A stretch of 64,000 bases of DNA from an uncultured Rhodocyclaceae bacterium (GCA_907163075.1 CAJQTY010000001.1:2604001-2668000), one strand, 5' to 3'; positions 27,701-36,448 are shown, counted from the first letter of the stretch. Made by a program: numbers and translations. The notes: a model not told the origin generated them from the sequence alone.

Positions 27701-28889
27701 CGGTGAACAGCTCATACAGGATGATGCCGACCGAGAAGACATCGGAAGCGCTGTTCGCTGATTCCGGCGCACGGTAAGCCTCCGGGGCGACATAGGCTTT
27801 TTCCACCAGATCGACGATATCGCCGGCAATCGTCAGACTGCGGTCGATGCCCGGTCGGGCAAAATCAAAATCGGTCACACGCGTCGTGCCATCCTGCCCG
27901 ATGAGGATTGCCCCTGGCGCTAGGTTGCGATGCACTACTCCGTGATGATGCGCATGCACCAGCGCCGCCAGCAGGTCTTTCGCCCCCCGCCACTTCTGGT
28001 CCAGCGTCAATGCCAGTTGCGGGCGCGCCAGATGCACGGTCAGCGCCTGGCCCGGCGCATCATCCAGAATCAGGATAAAGGCCTTGTCGTCATCGGCGGG
28101 GAAGAAGTCACGCGCCGCGACAATGTTCGGGTGCAGCGGCAGTTTCGACAGGGCGCGATAAGCGTTGGTGATGCGCTTGAGTTGGGCTTGGCGTGCGTCC
28201 TCGGGCAAATAAGGGTCGGCCTGATAAACGCGCAAGCGTGCCGTGCCGCCGGCATAGGCATTCTCGGCCCGGTACTCAATATAGGCATCGGCAGCCCCCA
28301 GCTTCTCTTTGACCTGCCAGTGGCCGAAGCGCATCACGGCCGGAGCCGGTTTCACCACCTTAAGCGCATGCAGAATCAGAGCTTGCTGGACCAGGATGTT
28401 CTTGGCAAAGCGCGAGGGAATCCGCGTCGTATCCTTGAAAAAGCGCTCCGCATCCTTGAGCTTGACCACCATAGGCGCATCCATGCCGGCCCGGTCGGTC
28501 AGGTGCGCATCCGGCGCTGTCAGCAGGATCGCGGCATCGACATAGATGCCTTCCAACTCCTGGCGACCCGGATGGCTCTGGGTAATCAGCCCCTTGATCG
28601 TCCGTGCATGGCCGCGCAGCTTGGCCAAGGGCGAAGGAAACGGCGCACGGCCTTCCGGATACCACTTGGCGCCATACACATCGATGCTGCCGCGCGTGCC
28701 TTTGACATCGATCAGATACAGGGCATGGGGAGTGAGAAGTGCGAGGTCAATCTCAAAGCGCTCACCTTGGCGCTCGATCTCGAAGTTGTGCAGCAGGGTA
28801 AAACTGTCTGGCAGGTGATCCCGCAGGTGGGCAATGGCGCTACGCTCGGCGTCATTTACAGGCTGACCCTTGGGAATCACTTTGGCCAT
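24762..28889 (-). CDS. mad6: MADS component MAD6, NERD/kinase/P-loop fusion protein
   Basis: 1375 residues from ATG 28889 (TGATG overlap with mad5; a TTG one codon upstream is also in frame). Domains in order: NERD nuclease-like (about 15-130, RFEIDLALLTPHALYLIDVKG); a degenerate kinase (about 205-460) with HRNLAPG in place of HRD and DFDFARP in place of DFG, so probably a pseudokinase; an intact Ser/Thr kinase (about 495-760) with GQGSFGVVYK, VKLIL, HHCDIKPRN and IDFNVS; and a STAND-like ATPase with Walker A TGNAGDGKTAF near 845. It would sense infection and signal by phosphorylation, by analogy with kinase-containing defence systems. Confidence 0.88.
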   Translation of the reverse strand: MAKVIPKGQPVNDAERSAIAHLRDHLPDSFTLLHNFEIERQGERFEIDLALLTPHALYLIDVKGTRGSIDVYGAKWYPEGRAPFPSPLAKLRGHARTIKGLITQSHPGRQELEGIYVDAAILLTAPDAHLTDRAGMDAPMVVKLKDAERFFKDTTRIPSRFAKNILVQQALILHALKVVKPAPAVMRFGHWQVKEKLGAADAYIEYRAENAYAGGTARLRVYQADPYLPEDARQAQLKRITNAYRALSKLPLHPNIVAARDFFPADDDKAFILILDDAPGQALTVHLARPQLALTLDQKWRGAKDLLAALVHAHHHGVVHRNLAPGAILIGQDGTTRVTDFDFARPGIDRSLTIAGDIVDLVEKAYVAPEAYRAPESANSASDVFSVGIILYELFTGEHPFDGEPTRLFDANAVFPSPPSQLRLELNAAFDDWLQSLCRFDESQRPTATAALAGLNDLLSPPAQAPAAVPPAPTFEPVVPNDDADFRNLPAGFALTKTYVVERKLGQGSFGVVYKVIDTLGDVPRTVKLILHDRHSTYERLKKEYRNLVQIPEHPHVVRVLYGDVLPGRDIPFLVFEYVEGADVADMIQQRLLAPEDALELGKQVIEGLAHLHAQGFHHCDIKPRNLLWTQKGAKIIDFNVSVRVGDTDARGGGSRRYLPPDFDPEVIPHNGERADRDLYALGLTLYEALTGRYPWDTSEPPTNRPAPDPRELSGFADLAPDLVNVVLKAIALRRAERFTSAIEFRNALFQVQHARRRIAAVPMAAVNPLATKAGDCSGLPPNTNPFVSHLITLYSQSRRSNAGTRGMDALGQGAYVDTALDRALLPAVLAGEFRLVLITGNAGDGKTAFLQRLEKDAEARGGTVDRRQPNGSRIDLAGRRYVINYDGSQDEGQKDNNQVLVDFFSPFAGRDAGLWQAKETRLIAINEGRLVDFLTAHEGDFSALASLVQRGFASGQVESGIVVVNLNLRSVVADTPDGSILDRTLRRMTASEYWQPCDHCDLNATCYALHNVRSFQDETAGPRLTERLKMLYTMTHLRGKLHITMRDLRSALSFMLISNRDCAEIHRLYATGKPDDIAKSYYFNSWLGGGAANSDRLVSLLAEVDVGRQEDPRFDRSLDFVQPDDRALFRFELRGRYDYEVLKRLFSELPRGIADASIKQRAQAHRDYVAMARRKHFFERRDNSWEKMLPYRSAKRMVDIVRGAEPIAPLVTELLHAINRGEGLQRPERLGTSLALQLRQVEHGTVRSYRLFPSDGFSLELLSQVVTETEDRFIEHLPTGLNLRFIGQGAGGISSELIINLDVFEMLVRLNEGYRPSVEEMQGFYLCLGVFKNSLNAQPYREILLTTVGHDFYRLARHDDGRIELRPMHDPGRR

Positions 28890-30301
28890 CAATCACCGCC
28901 CTCAATCTGGCCCTCGATTTGCGCGATAGCATCAGTCCTTATACGAACTGCTTTCTCACGTGCTTCATATGCTGAAATCACCAACTCATGAATTTCAGAC
29001 CTTACTTGAGGTTCAGGCAGCGGGATCGGAAATTTCTTCAATAGAGCGGAGAGAGGGTATTGAAGTTTTGATCCAAACGATATCGACCTGAGCATTCGGA
29101 ACGCTGTCTCTGATCTCATGAAAGCGTAAAGACAACCTGGTGGCATGATTTCTGGATTTGATACGACTCGAACAAAAAGCTCACTGAAAGCATTCTTGCT
29201 AGTGTCTTTCCATATGAACTCAGTTCTGCAGTATGCCTCCGACTCTCCAAGAGTCCCTGCCCCGGCAATCAGCATCGTACCGGGGGATACCAGAACATCC
29301 CCGTCAACGCATGTTCGTGCAATCCACTGGCCCTCCGCCTGTAGCCAGAAAACCTGCTTTTGCCCAACCATCAAATAACCATACTCTGGCGTGGCATCAA
29401 TACGCTTATAGCGCCCACCACGCTTAAGCGTTCCTTCTTTGCAGATTTCCTCCAATAGGGCGTGGGGACCGGCCTTCAGATTAGCGGCCAAGCTTGAAAA
29501 TCGAGGATTAAAGTTGGTTGCTCTAAGGGATGTGGAAGAAATGCTCCCCACGGAAAAGCCTAAATCACGGCCACGCTGATGCCATTCGTGAGCAGAGATA
29601 TCTACCAGACCAACAGCATCAAAGAATCTTTTCGTCGCGCCCAAGACACCAGCCTGATATGACGAGAAGAGACGAGCAGATTCATCGATTTGGTTGGCTA
29701 TATTGGACTCAAAATTCTTGGAAAAGCGAGGGATCGTAACGCGTTCAAGAATATGCTCTGGTTCAATGTGCTGAATAATCGCACCGTACGTGCCTGAGAC
29801 CACCAGCGGCACACCAAATTTGCTGGAGAGAAAAGCATATAGGTAGCCTGGCGGAATCTTGGCTTCATCAGGCACTACGCGAAGCACGTGCTCCGAACAG
29901 GCCAAACCAGCCATATCCGGTCGCACATAGGCCATACGGCCAATTGTTCCGGAGCGCGTAATCAACGTCCATTTCTCCCCGAGCGTAAAATTCGGGTTGC
30001 GTTTAACTTGTTTCTTGGAAATTAGTGGGAGAGTTGAAAGATCGCCATTGAGAATGTCGGTGCTGCCTAGGAACGGTACTCCATATTCAGGACTGTCTAC
30101 CCAAAGCCTCCCCTCCCTTCCTGCATGAAAGACCCCGGTTGTAACGTCCTTCAATTTTTCCTTTGGGGCTTTCAGCAACTTCAACGCATCCCGTGCCTCC
30201 AGCGCTCCCGACATATAGGGATTGCAATCCAGCCGCCGCCCGCCTTCCTCCAGCCAGCTCGAACGCACGATGCGGGCATTCCTGAAACTCGCGAACTTCA
30301 T
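28889..30301 (-). CDS. mad5: MADS component MAD5, type I-like specificity subunit (HsdS)
   Basis: 470 residues from ATG 30301, which overlaps the mad4 stop as ATGA. Two target-recognition domains are apparent. The first has VPFLGSTDILNGDLSTLPLI and WTLITRSGTIGRMAYVR; the second repeats the pattern with YGYLMVGQKQVFWL and VLVSPGTMLIAGAGTLGE. Conserved helices follow each one. It should direct the MAD2 methyltransferase to a bipartite recognition sequence. The two variable halves imply an asymmetric target that cannot be predicted here. Confidence 0.9.
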   Translation of the reverse strand: MKFASFRNARIVRSSWLEEGGRRLDCNPYMSGALEARDALKLLKAPKEKLKDVTTGVFHAGREGRLWVDSPEYGVPFLGSTDILNGDLSTLPLISKKQVKRNPNFTLGEKWTLITRSGTIGRMAYVRPDMAGLACSEHVLRVVPDEAKIPPGYLYAFLSSKFGVPLVVSGTYGAIIQHIEPEHILERVTIPRFSKNFESNIANQIDESARLFSSYQAGVLGATKRFFDAVGLVDISAHEWHQRGRDLGFSVGSISSTSLRATNFNPRFSSLAANLKAGPHALLEEICKEGTLKRGGRYKRIDATPEYGYLMVGQKQVFWLQAEGQWIARTCVDGDVLVSPGTMLIAGAGTLGESEAYCRTEFIWKDTSKNAFSELFVRVVSNPEIMPPGCLYAFMRSETAFRMLRSISFGSKLQYPLSALLKKFPIPLPEPQVRSEIHELVISAYEAREKAVRIRTDAIAQIEGQIEGGD

Positions 30302-30957
30302 GCCGCGCCCTCGGCCGGGAACCAGCCCTGCAAGGTGGCATGCAGTTCCATGAACGCGGCATCGGTACAGCCCTTGATCGAGACGCGCCCAGCGAGCTCT
30401 TCGTAGATCGCCGAAGATCGCGGTTGGCGGGTCTGGCGCAACACCCATTCTGCAGTCTCTTTCGGCCTTGGGGGTTTGGGCTCACCTTCCGGCCAAAGCC
30501 CCTGTTGGGCCAGCAAGGTACGTAACCTGGGTTCGCTGCGGTAGCGCAGTGCCTGGGCCACCAGCGGATTGTCTTGCCAAAGCCAGTTTTCGAGTTCAGG
30601 CTCAATGGCGATGACTTTGACCGCTTTAGTTTCCCATCCGCTTTTTACCAGTCTGGCGGTGATGTCGTTGATGATCGCCTGCTTGCCTGGCGACCCCTCC
30701 CATTCGCAATCGAGCGCGACCAAAGCCCGTTCGTGGGTATTCAGGTAGGGGCGCAGCAATTCATGAGCCCGGCTGTAAACGCCGGGGTCATTGCCTGCTT
30801 CGTCCACCAGCAAGTCGCGACCAACGTCCGGGTTGAAATCGAAAGCTGCGCAGCCCAGGCTGCGGTGCCATTGATCGCGCGTCAGATAGCCACGAAAGGC
30901 GGCGGCCATGTTGCTGTCGGCCACCAGGATGACGCAGGGCCGCTTGTTGCCCGTCAT
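30298..30957 (-). CDS. mad4: MADS component MAD4, TOPRIM/DUF4276-like protein
   Basis: 219 residues from ATG 30957 (ATGA overlap with mad3). CVILVADSNMAAAFRGYL, then RALVALDCEWEGSPGKQ and VIAIEPELENWLWQD resemble the acidic pattern of TOPRIM-like DUF4276 proteins, often paired with OLD-type ATPases, which is exactly the neighbour encoded by mad3. By analogy it may be the nuclease partner of MAD3. A longer upstream frame overlaps mad3 and is rejected as the start. Confidence 0.75.
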   Translation of the reverse strand: MTGNKRPCVILVADSNMAAAFRGYLTRDQWHRSLGCAAFDFNPDVGRDLLVDEAGNDPGVYSRAHELLRPYLNTHERALVALDCEWEGSPGKQAIINDITARLVKSGWETKAVKVIAIEPELENWLWQDNPLVAQALRYRSEPRLRTLLAQQGLWPEGEPKPPRPKETAEWVLRQTRQPRSSAIYEELAGRVSIKGCTDAAFMELHATLQGWFPAEGAA

Positions 30958-32297
30958 CCCAAGACTCCTGCCGCAAACAAGCTGCCGAGGTCGATGCCGC
31001 CGCGCCATTCCTTGAGGCGCGGGTGATCGCTGCCAGCGACCATTTCCACGCCGCCTCCATCCGCCAACCGGGCACAAACCAGTTGATCGAGTTTGGCGCT
31101 GGCCAGCACCACGGGCGAATGCGACGATACCCATACTTGGCTGTCGTACATGGATGACAGCGACTGCAACACAGCCTTGATAGCGCGAGGATGGATGCCG
31201 TTTTCCGGTTCTTCGGTCACCACGATGGCGGGCTGTTTGCTCAGATAAGGCAAGAGGGTCAGCGTCAGTATTCGCAAGGTGCCGTCAGACAATCCCGGGG
31301 ACGGCACCTTGAAGTCGCCGCGATAGGTCACTACGAAGTAGGCGTGGTGGTCGTCCTCGCGCTCGCGCACATCGATATCGGTCACCTGTGGCAGGGCTGT
31401 TCTGACGTGCGCGATCCAATCGCCATATCGTTCGCTGCGGTAGTCTGCTTTGGCGTCGATCCCGGCGCCCTCGCGCTTGAGATCAAGCGCGAGCCACGGC
31501 ACGTTGCGGCCGCTGGCAATCACCGTTTTTGGCTGACCGGGTGGGCTGGCCTGCCGCATCTCCGCCCAATTTGGATCAAGGAATACTGCGCCTTCCGTGA
31601 GCAGGTTATAGAGCCAGCGTCCAGCCGGGTATTCCGTCTCGGATTCAAACATCACGCGAGGCATGGCAAGCAGCGTCGGGGGAAGACCCACCTTGGCCAC
31701 GCGCGACCTTCCGGAGGGGACTTCTGGCGTAAATTCGGCATCGAAGCCAAACTCGCGCTTGAGGATCAGTCGCCAATGCTTGTTGCTCTCCGCCTGCACC
31801 CCGTGAAACCCGGTCATGCGCCGATCCGGGGCCTGCCCCTCGGGGAAAACAAACAGGAATTCACTGACAACGTGCAGTTCGCGTTCATTCGAAATACGCA
31901 GCCCAAGTTCGTAGCGAATGTGGGTAGGCCAACGCTTCTGGTCTTCGTGGAAGGCCAGCCGGGCTTTCTCAGTCTTGATGCGCGCGAACATCCCTTCAAG
32001 AACTTTGGCTTGAACCGCTTCCGGAAGGCGGGCTTCCAGCGCCAGCGAGAAGTCACTGCCTCGCCCTGCAAAAATCAGCTCATCCAAACTGCCGGTACGT
32101 GCGGGAGCCTCAGGTCGACGGGCCATGAAGGGCTGCGCAATGTTGTTTGCCCGCAATAGATCGCCAAACAATCCCGGTAGGTCGAGCAAGGTCGTCTTGC
32201 CGGAACCATTTGCGCCAACCAAGACACGAAAATCGCCAACGTCGATGCCGATGCGTTCAAAGCAGCGGTAACGGGTCGCTTCCAGTCGCGTGATCAT
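30954..32297 (-). CDS. mad3: MADS component MAD3, AAA ATPase (OLD/SMC-like)
   Basis: 447 residues. Walker A VGANGSGKTTLLDLPGLFGD at about residues 28-47; a signature-like PSPGLSDGTLRILTL; Walker B IVVTEEPENGIHPRA near 360; and the terminal VWVSSHSPVVLASAK typical of AAA15/OLD ATPases. It starts ATGA-coupled to mad2. With MAD4 it resembles ATPase/TOPRIM pairs such as Gabija or PARIS-like systems, here embedded in a methylation operon. Confidence 0.88.
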   Translation of the reverse strand: MITRLEATRYRCFERIGIDVGDFRVLVGANGSGKTTLLDLPGLFGDLLRANNIAQPFMARRPEAPARTGSLDELIFAGRGSDFSLALEARLPEAVQAKVLEGMFARIKTEKARLAFHEDQKRWPTHIRYELGLRISNERELHVVSEFLFVFPEGQAPDRRMTGFHGVQAESNKHWRLILKREFGFDAEFTPEVPSGRSRVAKVGLPPTLLAMPRVMFESETEYPAGRWLYNLLTEGAVFLDPNWAEMRQASPPGQPKTVIASGRNVPWLALDLKREGAGIDAKADYRSERYGDWIAHVRTALPQVTDIDVREREDDHHAYFVVTYRGDFKVPSPGLSDGTLRILTLTLLPYLSKQPAIVVTEEPENGIHPRAIKAVLQSLSSMYDSQVWVSSHSPVVLASAKLDQLVCARLADGGGVEMVAGSDHPRLKEWRGGIDLGSLFAAGVLG

Positions 32298-34342
32298 TGG
32301 CCTGGCTCCGGATGTTTGGCACGGAATTCGGCGTAGGCCTTGGCAATTTCAGGCAAGTCGTCGTCCGGGATGCGTTCCTTGCGGTGCAGGGTGCGCACTT
32401 CCAATTTGCCGCCGATGCGTACCTTTTCTTCGTAGGTTTTCTCGATGAGGATTTCTTCGCCGTCGGGCTGGCGCTTGTAGAGCAGGTTGCCGCGGCGGTC
32501 AAAGCCGACTTTCTCGGCCACGGCCATGAACACTGGGTAATCCTGCTTCTTGCCCAGATCGCCCGCCTGAATCTCTTGTTCGGTTTTCTTTTTGAGGAAG
32601 AGCAGGCTGGTGAGAATGTTGACGTTGGCTTCGACGATGAAGGATTCCACCGGCAGGTCGATGCTGGCGAGTACCCAGCAGTGTCGCAGGATCCAGTAGC
32701 GGATGTATTCGTCGCCGGGGTTGCCGAGGATGCCGTCGGGCAGAACGATGCCCATGCGACCACCGGGCTTGAGCCATTGCACGCAGCGTTCGATGAACAA
32801 CACCTCAGGGGCGACGGCGGGCTTGACTGCCTGCGTCATGACAAAGCCACTGCCCTGGCGCTCCCAGCGGCGAGCGAGTTCGTATTGCTCCAGGATGGTC
32901 CGCTCGGTGACGGGGATGTCGGAGCCGAAAGGTGGGTTGGTGGCGATGACGTCTACCGAGCCGAGTTGCACCGTTTCATTGGCGGATTTCACGCCTGGCA
33001 GATGGCCGACGGGAAACTCCAGCGAGTTCATGTGATAGAGGTGGCCGAGCGAGTTGCCAGCCAGCATCACGTTCATTTGCGCGGCGCGCACGAGGAAGGG
33101 GTCGAAATCGGAACCGAAGAGTTTGTTGGCGGCGAAGTCGGCCAGACGGTCGCGCAGGGATAGGAACTCTTCGGTGGCCTCGTCGCCAGCTTTGAGATGT
33201 TTCTCTTCGTGGAAAACCTTGTTGAGGTAGTTGAGCGTTTCGACCAGGAAACCACCGGTACCGCAGGCCGGATCCAGCACGCGTTCGCTTTCCTTCGGGG
33301 CGAGCATCTGGATGACCAGCCGGATCGCGCCGCGCGGCGTGAAGTATTGGCCACGATCACCGCGCAGGTTGGTGCCGACGATTTCCTGATAGGCCGCGCC
33401 TTTGGCGTCGACGTCGGTGCGCGCAAAGTCGTAGCGCGAGAGTTCGGAGACGATGAATGCGAGCGCCCGGTCGGAGAGGGTAATTTCTTCGTTGCCTTTG
33501 AAGAGTTCCTTGTAGGCGCGCTTCACCCGTTCAAAGAGTGGCAGGATGCGACGACGGATTTCTTTCTGCCCTTCCGGATTGAACGGTTCGTAGGGACCAG
33601 CCCAGAAATCGCGATGCTCGCCGAGATGGCGCTCGTCGTACATCTTGCAGAAGATAAGATAGAGAAACTGCCAGAACGCGGCATCCTTGGGCATGCCTTC
33701 GTTGCCATGGATATAGTTGTGGCAGCGGCGGAAGGCGGTGCGCAGCATGACTGGATCGGCACGCCGCATCTTGGCGAGCGAGGCCACTTCACGGGTGCCG
33801 ATGGTGTCGTCGCCCATCGGCCAGTCGCCAATAGGTTTGAACTTGGTGTCGAAACGGGTGACTTCCTTCTTAAAGAAGAAGAACTCCAGGCCGTTGGTCC
33901 ACAGACCATATTGACAGCTCTCGACCTCGGCCATCACGCCTTCTATCAGTTCAAATTCCTTGCGCGCCTCATCGGGGTCGCGCATGCGATAGGCGCCCTT
34001 GGTGCCGATCTTGGGCTCTTTCTCGACGGCGACGGCGCGATAGAGATTTTCGTCCTCATGGGGCATGCCCGGACGGAAGATGGCAATGTCGACTTTCTTG
34101 TTGCGCCCGCCGACTTTGACACGGTAATCCGGCTCCATGTCTTCGGCGGCAATACCGTATTCATGAATGATTGCGCGGGCGATACGCTGCCGGACACGCT
34201 CTTTGTCGTTGTCCTTGACCGGGTTGCCGGTGATGTAGTCGAAGACCTTGCCTTCTTCGAGAGCGGCATCGGCCGCTTCTTGCGGATCGTCAGCGACGTT
34301 GATGTCGTCTTCTGCTTTGTTCGCTGCTTTGGCCCTAGCCAT
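32294..34342 (-). CDS. mad2: MADS component MAD2, N6-adenine DNA methyltransferase with N-terminal nuclease-like domain
   Basis: 682 residues from ATG 34342, overlapping mad1 by 8 bases. The N-terminal part has an HSDR_N-like core (DYRVKVGGRNKKVDIAIF ... AVEKEPK). The methylase domain has motif I DPACGTGGFLVET near residue 357 and motif IV TNPPFGSDIP near 468, as in HsdM. It probably modifies host DNA at sites chosen by MAD5, marking self. A longer frame running into mad1 lacks support. Confidence 0.92.
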   Translation of the reverse strand: MARAKAANKAEDDINVADDPQEAADAALEEGKVFDYITGNPVKDNDKERVRQRIARAIIHEYGIAAEDMEPDYRVKVGGRNKKVDIAIFRPGMPHEDENLYRAVAVEKEPKIGTKGAYRMRDPDEARKEFELIEGVMAEVESCQYGLWTNGLEFFFFKKEVTRFDTKFKPIGDWPMGDDTIGTREVASLAKMRRADPVMLRTAFRRCHNYIHGNEGMPKDAAFWQFLYLIFCKMYDERHLGEHRDFWAGPYEPFNPEGQKEIRRRILPLFERVKRAYKELFKGNEEITLSDRALAFIVSELSRYDFARTDVDAKGAAYQEIVGTNLRGDRGQYFTPRGAIRLVIQMLAPKESERVLDPACGTGGFLVETLNYLNKVFHEEKHLKAGDEATEEFLSLRDRLADFAANKLFGSDFDPFLVRAAQMNVMLAGNSLGHLYHMNSLEFPVGHLPGVKSANETVQLGSVDVIATNPPFGSDIPVTERTILEQYELARRWERQGSGFVMTQAVKPAVAPEVLFIERCVQWLKPGGRMGIVLPDGILGNPGDEYIRYWILRHCWVLASIDLPVESFIVEANVNILTSLLFLKKKTEQEIQAGDLGKKQDYPVFMAVAEKVGFDRRGNLLYKRQPDGEEILIEKTYEEKVRIGGKLEVRTLHRKERIPDDDLPEIAKAYAEFRAKHPEPGQ

Positions 34343-34550
34343 GGGAATCGTCCCTATTTTCAAAGTCGTCACTACTGGCGGCCGCGCCGCCATCACGCAC
34401 CCAGGTGTCAACATCCTCTTTTTTGAATTTCCAGAAGCGCCCAACCTTGTGGCCAGGCATTCCCTTGCTCGTGACCCAGGTGTACACCGTGTCCTTTGCG
34501 ACACCTAGGTATTCGGCAATTTCATCGACAGAAAGCCAGCGATCTTCCAT
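34335..34550 (-). CDS. mad1: MADS component MAD1, excisionase/AlpA-type helix-turn-helix protein
   Basis: 71 residues from ATG 34550. WLSVDEIAEYLGVAKDTVYTW followed by GHKVGRFWKFKKEDVDTWV is a textbook HTH_17 winged helix. It is the first gene of the operon and probably controls it or directs the complex. A GTG ten codons upstream (34580) is in frame but has no ribosome-binding site; GGACGG lies upstream of the chosen ATG. Confidence 0.85.
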   Translation of the reverse strand: MEDRWLSVDEIAEYLGVAKDTVYTWVTSKGMPGHKVGRFWKFKKEDVDTWVRDGGAAASSDDFENRDDSHG

Positions 34551-34607
34551 GGACCCGTCCAGAACGCGCACTCCCACCACTATGGCGGCAGCATCGGGTC
34601 AGTATAT

Positions 34608-34635
34608 ACAATAAACCCCGCTCTAACCAGGTCAA
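34608..34635 (-). promoter_or_regulatory. Candidate promoter of the MADS operon
   Basis: On the minus strand TTGACC (34630-34635) and TATTGT (34608-34613) are separated by 16 bases, about 60 bases before the mad1 ATG. The AT-rich TATATAC just downstream could mark the start region. Weak but the best candidate in the 114-base gap. Confidence 0.45.
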
Positions 34636-34664
34636 ACCCTAATAAACAAGGCTGGCAAGCTTGG

Positions 34665-35549
34665 TTATTGCTGATCGAGCGATTTCGTCACCACAATCTT
34701 CTCGAACTGCTCCAACACCTCCGGCTGGTGCTGCCGTAGATACTTGGCCACCATCTTGTTGGCCAGCAGCTTTTCCAGATACCGTTGTGCCAGGACGAGA
34801 TTGAGGACATCCTGCCCGTAACTTTGCTCCACCAGCTTGTATTGCCCCTGTACGTTGGCCATTTCGCGCTCCATGCGTGCAAGTTGCTCGGGGGTGACGC
34901 CGGTCTGCTTGCGCGGGTTCGTGCTATCGACCAGCATGTCCGGTGGTGTCAGCGCCAGCAGTGCGTTGGCGTAGTCTGACGTGAACTTGTTGCAATCGAT
35001 CATCAGCTCCACGCATTGCACCTGCCGCATAGGCTTCATGCGTTTCAGGACGGCGGTGACATTTGTCGAGAACTGCCGATCCCTGAGCATTTCGATCGCC
35101 TCGTCGCAAATGCCATCCAGCATCGTGGCTTTCTTGTGGATCAAACTGACGTCCACGCCCAGGGTGTTGGCCACCTTCTCGCTGGAAACGCCGCAGTCGA
35201 TGGCCCGGCGGATCATTCGATGTTCCTGAATGGTCGAAACTCGATTGATCCGCGTGTTGTAGGTATAGCCTTCGTCGTCCTTGGCGATCAGGCAATTGGC
35301 CTCGGTGTAGCCAAGCTCGCGCATGGCGACGATACGGACATGGCCATCGAGCAGCAGATACGTACCAGCGGCTGCGTCGGCGGCGATGACGGAGAGCGGC
35401 TCGATGATCCCAACCTCGCGGATCGAGGCCAGGATCTGCTGGTACTTCTTGGACTGCAACAGACCGATGGCGATCTTGCGTGACGGTAGCAGGTTGTCCA
35501 GCGGCACCCGGATCGTGTTCGGATCGAAGCCGATCGGGATCTTGCTCAC
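34665..35549 (-). CDS. RepB-like partition protein (ParB N-terminal fold)
   Basis: 294 residues from GTG 35549, whose GTGA overlaps the stop of the upstream ParB gene. LLLDGHVRIVAMRELG is the ParB-type nuclease/CTPase pocket; VSSEKVANTLGVDVSLIHKK is the helix-turn-helix; the C-terminal half matches the RepB C-terminal domain of plasmid partition proteins. It ends 80 bases before the MADS promoter. It forms a three-gene coupled unit with a serine recombinase and another ParB, suggesting the two partition-like proteins assist recombination or regulation rather than segregation. Confidence 0.86.
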   Translation of the reverse strand: MSKIPIGFDPNTIRVPLDNLLPSRKIAIGLLQSKKYQQILASIREVGIIEPLSVIAADAAAGTYLLLDGHVRIVAMRELGYTEANCLIAKDDEGYTYNTRINRVSTIQEHRMIRRAIDCGVSSEKVANTLGVDVSLIHKKATMLDGICDEAIEMLRDRQFSTNVTAVLKRMKPMRQVQCVELMIDCNKFTSDYANALLALTPPDMLVDSTNPRKQTGVTPEQLARMEREMANVQGQYKLVEQSYGQDVLNLVLAQRYLEKLLANKMVAKYLRQHQPEVLEQFEKIVVTKSLDQQ

Positions 35550-36448
35550 GGGGCAATTCCTCCCGGCCAGACTCGCTCGGACAGATATTTTGGCAGGGTC
35601 TCCAGCTTCTCGGCACGCAGCAGGTTAACGAAATTCTCGTCGGCCAGCAGTTCCCGCAGGGCGCCGGAGACGAACATCAGGCAGTGCTGGGTGTATTCCG
35701 CCTTCCTGACCAGTTGTCGCTGCCGCTCGACCTCCCGCTCGTAGGTGCGTACCAGTGCGTCTGCGGAAACCTCGGCGCGCTTGCGCGGGCCCTGCTTGTT
35801 GGCGGATCGGCCCAGCGTACGGCGCTTATCGAGTAGGCGACGCACATCCATCAGCGGCTTGCCTCGCAGCTTGCCGGACTCGTAGGCATCCTGTAAGGCG
35901 GCCTGTAGCGATTTGTCGTCATTGCCGGCACCGTGGATAGTCAAGGCTACATTGAGCGGAATCTGTCCACGCTCGACGGCGACGACCAGCCGTTCCTCAC
36001 CTTCCTCCAGCAGGGTCAGCATGCCCTGGACGTAGTGCGGGGTCATGCCGATCTTGGTGGCGATTTCCTTTGGTGAATGTCCCTTGGCCCTCAGGGCGGT
36101 GATGCTGGCCAGATTCTCCAGCGGTTTCTCCTGCCGACGGGCAATGTTCTCGACGAGGCTCATCAGGAAGGCGTCCTCGTCGCTGATCTCGACCACGATG
36201 GCCGGAATTTCCTTTTCGCCGAGGTTGCGAAATGCCGTCAGCCGGCCCTCGCCGAATACCAGCACATACCGCTGCTCGCCGGAGTCCGTAGTGCGCGGCG
36301 TCACCTTGATGGGCTTCTTGAGGCCGATGTCCTTGATGTTGCCGACGATGACCTTGAATGCCTTGGTGTTGCGGTCGCGCGGATTGAGCACGTCGATCTT
36401 GTCGATCGGGATCATGTGGATTTCTTCGCGGGTCTGTTTGAGGTTCAT
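35546..36448 (-). CDS. ParB/Spo0J-like DNA-binding protein
   Basis: 300 residues. PIDKIDVLNPRDRNTKAF, VLVFGEGRLTAFRNLG and LMSLVENIARRQEKPLE are ParB boxes I and II; SPKEIATKIGMTPHYVQGML is the helix-turn-helix. The start overlaps the recombinase stop as ATGA, with GGAGGG-type ribosome-binding sequence ahead. No ParA is encoded nearby, so conventional partition is unlikely. Confidence 0.9.
   Translation of the reverse strand: MNLKQTREEIHMIPIDKIDVLNPRDRNTKAFKVIVGNIKDIGLKKPIKVTPRTTDSGEQRYVLVFGEGRLTAFRNLGEKEIPAIVVEISDEDAFLMSLVENIARRQEKPLENLASITALRAKGHSPKEIATKIGMTPHYVQGMLTLLEEGEERLVVAVERGQIPLNVALTIHGAGNDDKSLQAALQDAYESGKLRGKPLMDVRRLLDKRRTLGRSANKQGPRKRAEVSADALVRTYEREVERQRQLVRKAEYTQHCLMFVSGALRELLADENFVNLLRAEKLETLPKYLSERVWPGGIAP

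Noticed and set aside
34665-36448. ParB/RepB pair as evidence of an integrated plasmid
   Set aside because: No ParA, no replication initiator next to them, and tight coupling to a serine recombinase point to a recombinase cassette instead.
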